Of a stretch of 64,000 nucleotides of DNA, positions 60,786 to 64,000 are shown one piece after another (position 1 is the stretch's first letter; every line of letters starts with the position of its first letter). The notes beneath the pieces were generated by a model, which saw only the letters and a list, made by a program, of their open reading frames with translations, searched no databases and was not told the origin of the DNA. The DNA is taken from contig NZ_WTYJ01000001.1 in the NCBI RefSeq assembly GCF_009827305.1, positions 558,001 through 622,000 of the forward strand, written 5' to 3'. Both the position numbers and the translations under genes were made by a program. The stretch is from Croceibacterium xixiisoli. Its GTDB lineage: Bacteria; Pseudomonadota; Alphaproteobacteria; Sphingomonadales; Sphingomonadaceae.

Positions 60786-62099
60786 ATGTGGCCTTATCAT
60801 GCTGATCTGCTGGCAACCCCGGTGCCCCGTTATACGAGCTACCCGACGGCTGCCGAATTCACCCCCGATCTGGAACCGGGCGCCTTTGCCGATGCGGTCG
60901 CAACCGCGACCGATGATGTCTCGCTCTATATCCATATCCCGTTTTGCGAGAAGATCTGCTGGTATTGCGGCTGCAACACCGGCGCGGCCAATCGGGCGCA
61001 GCGACTGGCCAGCTATCTCGAGGCGCTGCATCGGGAAATCGCGCGGGTGGCGGCGCTGCTGCCGGCCAGCGCACGCGTGCGGCGGATCGCCTTTGGCGGG
61101 GGCAGTCCCAATGCGCTGACGCCGACCGATTTCCTGCGGCTCTATCAGCAATTGCTCACGCATTTCCCGATCGAAGATCCGCTGGTTTCGATCGAACTCG
61201 ATCCCCGCACGCTGACCGAAGAATGGGGCGCGGTGATTGCCGGGATTGGGGCCAGCCATGCCAGCATGGGCGTGCAGACCTTCGCCCCGCAGCTGCAGCA
61301 GGCGATCGGGCGGGTGCAGCCGCTGGCGATGATCGAGGCGGGAGTGCGCATCCTGCGTGATGCCGGCATCACATCGATGAATTTCGATCTGATGTATGGC
61401 CTGCCGGGCCAGACCCTGGATGATCTGACACAGGCGCTGGACCTGTCCTGCCGCTTCGGGGCGGAACGGATCGCGCTGTTCGGCTATGCCCATGTCCCGC
61501 ATCTGATCCCGCGCCAGCGGCGCATCGATGCCACGGCCTTGCCGGGGGCGGAGGAACGGTTCCGCATGGCCTGGCACGGGTTTTCGCAGCTGCAGGGGGC
61601 GGGCTATCAACCGGTCGGCTTCGACCATTTCGCCCTGCCGGGCGATCCGCTGGCCCAGGCGCTGCAGTCCGGCCGGCTGCGGCGCAATTTCCAGGGATTT
61701 ACGGACGATCGTGCGCCGGCGCTGATCGGGCTGGGCGCCTCCGCGATCAGCAGCTTCCCCGGCCTGCTGGCGCAGAATGAAAAGAACCCGGGCCGTTACC
61801 GCATGATGCTCTCGCAAGATCAGCTGCCGGTGGCGCTGGGGATCGTGCGCGGCATCGAAGACCGGCGGCGCGGGGCGATCATCGAGGAATTGCTGTGTCG
61901 CAACCGTGCGCGGGTGGATCGCGCCGTGCTGGAAAGCGCCTGGGACCGGCTGGCACCCTATGTCGAAACGGGATTGTGCGAAATGGACAATGGCGCACTG
62001 GTGATCCTGCCCCACGGCCTGCCCTATGCGCGCAGCATTGCCGCCGCCTTCGACCCCTATCGCAGCCATTCCCCCCGGCGGTTCAGTTCGGCGGTGTAG
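60786..62099 (+). CDS. hemN: HemN, oxygen-independent coproporphyrinogen III oxidase
   Basis: This radical-SAM enzyme converts coproporphyrinogen III to protoporphyrinogen IX without oxygen. The 437-residue product has the cluster motif C-x3-C-x2-C-x-C in PFCEKICWYCGC. It also has the glycine-rich FGGGSPNAL, DLMYGLPGQT and the C-terminal HemN domain. The start at 60786 (MWPYHADLLA) gives the family N-terminus, though the ribosome site is weak, so it may depend on coupling with the upstream genes. It lies at the end of the FNR-linked cco block, fitting low-oxygen haem supply. Confidence 0.95.
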   Translation: MWPYHADLLATPVPRYTSYPTAAEFTPDLEPGAFADAVATATDDVSLYIHIPFCEKICWYCGCNTGAANRAQRLASYLEALHREIARVAALLPASARVRRIAFGGGSPNALTPTDFLRLYQQLLTHFPIEDPLVSIELDPRTLTEEWGAVIAGIGASHASMGVQTFAPQLQQAIGRVQPLAMIEAGVRILRDAGITSMNFDLMYGLPGQTLDDLTQALDLSCRFGAERIALFGYAHVPHLIPRQRRIDATALPGAEERFRMAWHGFSQLQGAGYQPVGFDHFALPGDPLAQALQSGRLRRNFQGFTDDRAPALIGLGASAISSFPGLLAQNEKNPGRYRMMLSQDQLPVALGIVRGIEDRRRGAIIEELLCRNRARVDRAVLESAWDRLAPYVETGLCEMDNGALVILPHGLPYARSIAAAFDPYRSHSPRRFSSAV

Positions 62100-62115
62100 A
62101 ACCCGTCGCGAAGGG

Positions 62116-62150
62116 AAGAACGGGGCAGGCGGGTGGCCTGCCCCGTTCTT
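62116..62150. terminator. Bidirectional terminator after hemN
   Basis: A perfect 15-bp inverted repeat (AAGAACGGGGCAGGC, 5-base loop, GCCTGCCCCGTTCTT) lies 16 bases after the hemN stop. It sits 3 bases before the convergent peptidase stop and could end both transcripts. Confidence 0.85.
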
Positions 62151-62153
62151 GCA

Positions 62154-64000
62154 TCAGCGGCGCGCCAGTTCGGCAATCAGCGCCGGGGCGGGGTAGATCG
62201 TCTCCAGCGCTTCCTGCACGGCGGCGGTCGAAACCACCACGGTGCGGTTGAGCACCGGATCATAGCCGTAATTGCCGCCCAGCGAATGGATGTTGCCGTC
62301 GAAGGCGGCGCCGATCACCGTGCCGTCGCGGTCGATCACCGGGCTGCCGGAATTGCCGCCGATGATGTCATTGGTGGTGACGAAATCATAGGCCACAGTC
62401 GGATCGATCTGTTCCCGATGCGCGGCAAACCCGGGCGCCAGGTCGAACGGCGCATTGCCGGTCGCCCGTTCGAACGTGCCGCCCAGCGTGGTGGCGATCG
62501 GAACCTCATTGCCGCGTTCGGTCCAGCCCCTCACCCGGCCATAGCTGATCCGCAGGGTGAAGGTGGCATCGGGATAGAGCGCATCGCCATAGGCGGCGAA
62601 ACGCGCATCGGACAGCTTGGCCCCGGCGGCGGCCAGCGGGCCCTGATAGGCTTCGTTCACCTGCTGGCGCAGGTCACGCTCCCGCTGTTCCAGGCGCAGC
62701 GCGTACTGGATCATCGGATCATCCGACGCCTCGACCGCAGCCAGCCCGCCTTCCCAGAGCTGCCGACGATAGGCGGCATCGCCCAGCCGGCTGTTGGTCA
62801 CCAGCCGTTCGGCCAGCTGTTCCGGGCTGTCCTGCCCGAGCAGCAGGCGCGTATCGGCATCGTCGGGACCGAGATATTCGCGTGCCTTCGACAGGCTCCA
62901 GGAAAGCTGCAGCTGTTCCAGCCAGGGATAGACCGGGCGCTGATCCAGTACCTGCTTTTCCACCAGCGGCAGGGCGCTGTCGGTATAGCCGGGCAGACGT
63001 TCGGCATTGGGCTTGCTGCGTTCCTTCGCGGCGATCACGATCGACTGGGCATAGCTGTAAAGATCGCTCTGCGGCGTGATGAAGCGATAGGGTAGATAGA
63101 GCGCGCGATAGGATTCCACCGCCTTGCTCACATCGGCCCAAGGGTCGCCGATCGCGGCATTGCCGGCGCTGCGGCTGCGAAGTTCGGTTTCGGCCGTGGC
63201 AAGCTTGCCGGTGAAGGCGGGGTCATGCAGCGCGGTGGTGCGGCCGATATAGACCTTGAGCGAATTTTCGATGCCGGACAGCAAATCCAGCCCTTCGCGC
63301 TGGCGTTCCTCGCTCACTTCCATCGCGCTGATCAGCCGCCCGCGCAGTTCGGACAGGATGGCGACCGTCATCGGCAGGCGCACTTCACGCTCGAAAGCGA
63401 ACTGGCTCTGGGTCCACAGGCGCGAGGTCGAACCCGGATTGCCGACCACGAAAGTGATCTCGTCCGCCTTGGGCGCGCGCGGGTTCCACTGCAGATGCGC
63501 CTCGGGCTTGACCGGCTGGCCCTTGTCATAGGCGCGCAGGAAGCTGGCATCGAGCGAGTAGCGCGGGAAATTGAAATTGTCGGGATCGCCGCCGAAGGTC
63601 GCGGCGCGGTCCTCGGGTGCCCAGACCAGCCGGACGTCGGAATATTTGCGATAGCGATAGAGCTTGTACTGCCCGCCGCCGAACAGGGTGACGACCTGGC
63701 AACGCGTGCTTTCCCGGTCGGTGCAGTTTTCCGCCTCGATCCCGGCAATCGCGGCATCGCGGGCGCGGGTCAGCGCTTCACCGGTCTTGCCGCTATAGGC
63801 GGCCTGGACCGTGCCGGTGACATCGGTGATGGCGGTAACGACTTCGGCCTGCTGGCCGGGGCAGGGCTTTTCCTCTTCCCGGCGGTTGGCGGTGAAGCCG
63901 GCTTCGAGCAGATCGGCCGCGCTGGTGGAATTGTCATACAGGCAGCTGGCGACGCAGTGATGATTGGTCAGGATCAGCCCGGTGTCGGATACGAAGCTGG
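62154..64000 (-). CDS. S46 family serine peptidase (DPP7/DPP11-like), N-terminus beyond window
   Basis: The frame is open to the right edge, so the signal peptide and start are missing; 614 codons are visible. The catalytic His is in GLILTNHHC near the edge, the Asp is probably the one in GGDPDNFNFPRYSLD, and the Ser is in GGNSGSPVIDRDG near the C-terminus. The block VVGNPGSTSRL is also typical. S46 enzymes are periplasmic dipeptidyl-peptidases of chymotrypsin fold that release dipeptides from peptide N-termini. The key residue for Asp/Glu preference cannot be judged with confidence. It is convergent with hemN. Confidence 0.92.
   Translation of the reverse strand, partial: SFVSDTGLILTNHHCVASCLYDNSTSAADLLEAGFTANRREEEKPCPGQQAEVVTAITDVTGTVQAAYSGKTGEALTRARDAAIAGIEAENCTDRESTRCQVVTLFGGGQYKLYRYRKYSDVRLVWAPEDRAATFGGDPDNFNFPRYSLDASFLRAYDKGQPVKPEAHLQWNPRAPKADEITFVVGNPGSTSRLWTQSQFAFEREVRLPMTVAILSELRGRLISAMEVSEERQREGLDLLSGIENSLKVYIGRTTALHDPAFTGKLATAETELRSRSAGNAAIGDPWADVSKAVESYRALYLPYRFITPQSDLYSYAQSIVIAAKERSKPNAERLPGYTDSALPLVEKQVLDQRPVYPWLEQLQLSWSLSKAREYLGPDDADTRLLLGQDSPEQLAERLVTNSRLGDAAYRRQLWEGGLAAVEASDDPMIQYALRLEQRERDLRQQVNEAYQGPLAAAGAKLSDARFAAYGDALYPDATFTLRISYGRVRGWTERGNEVPIATTLGGTFERATGNAPFDLAPGFAAHREQIDPTVAYDFVTTNDIIGGNSGSPVIDRDGTVIGAAFDGNIHSLGGNYGYDPVLNRTVVVSTAAVQEALETIYPAPALIAELARR

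Noticed and set aside
1-64000. CRISPR array, insertion sequence or prophage
   Set aside because: No regularly spaced direct repeats, transposase, integrase or phage structural gene was seen; the only tandem repeats are the Y RNA elements.

Overview
This is a GC-rich, gene-dense chromosomal segment from an alphaproteobacterium, most likely of the order Sphingomonadales (inference). The basis is the SciP-type cell-cycle regulator, the NepR/EcfG general stress pair with GGAAC-type promoters, an FNR-cco-hemN block with a small Cys-rich gene after ccoS, and many short overlapping operons. No insertion sequence, prophage, CRISPR array or rRNA operon is visible.

Layout. 1-11.4 kb: rlmE-ppx, tRNA-Gln(CTG), a small lipoprotein, sciP, an MscS channel, a type II NADH dehydrogenase, a ClpP-fold protein and an AI-2E family permease. 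9.8-17.1 kb: an RNA-repair locus. rtcR (a sigma54 activator) diverges from rsr (Ro60/TROVE), followed by five tandem Y-RNA-like elements, rtcB, a nucleotidyltransferase with a frameshift, and rtcA. A well-spaced -24/-12 promoter lies upstream of rsr. 17.1-26.8 kb: two tandem outer-membrane beta-barrel paralogues, a LOG-family protein, glmM-DUF1272-thiD, a DAACS symporter, sodB, a DUF4403 lipoprotein and a second AI-2E permease. 26.8-31.9 kb: nepR-ecfG facing a CHASE/HWE histidine kinase across an apparently symmetrical EcfG promoter, then modABC.

31.9-38.1 kb: a compact six-gene operon in which every gene overlaps the next. It encodes a KAS III-like synthase, a 3beta-HSD-like reductase, an MBL hydrolase, an F390-synthetase-like adenylating enzyme, an ATP-grasp ligase and a Rieske oxygenase. 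It looks like an uncharacterised biosynthetic pathway. 38.2-49.2 kb: glycogen and alpha-glucan metabolism (GH13 glucosidase, glgP-B-C-A-X). 49.2-50.9 kb: a Kef-type antiporter gene that appears broken by an internal deletion. 51.2-62.1 kb: the microaerobic block, with an FNR regulator, ompW, ccoNOQP, ccoG, fixH, ccoI, ccoS, a small Cys-rich protein and hemN; an FNR box sits between ompW and ccoN. 62.1-64 kb: an S46 serine peptidase running off the right edge.

The most notable observation is the array of Y-RNA-like elements at 13235-13972. All five copies share a closing GGCGA/TCGCC-type stem. They also share a second stem whose sequence changes from copy to copy while pairing is kept, which is direct evidence of selected RNA structure. 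At least one copy carries a circularly permuted tRNA-like domain capped by a GAAA loop. The array lies between the genes for the predicted Y-RNA-binding protein Rsr and the RNA ligase RtcB. The second candidate for an undescribed system is the six-gene KAS III/Rieske operon.
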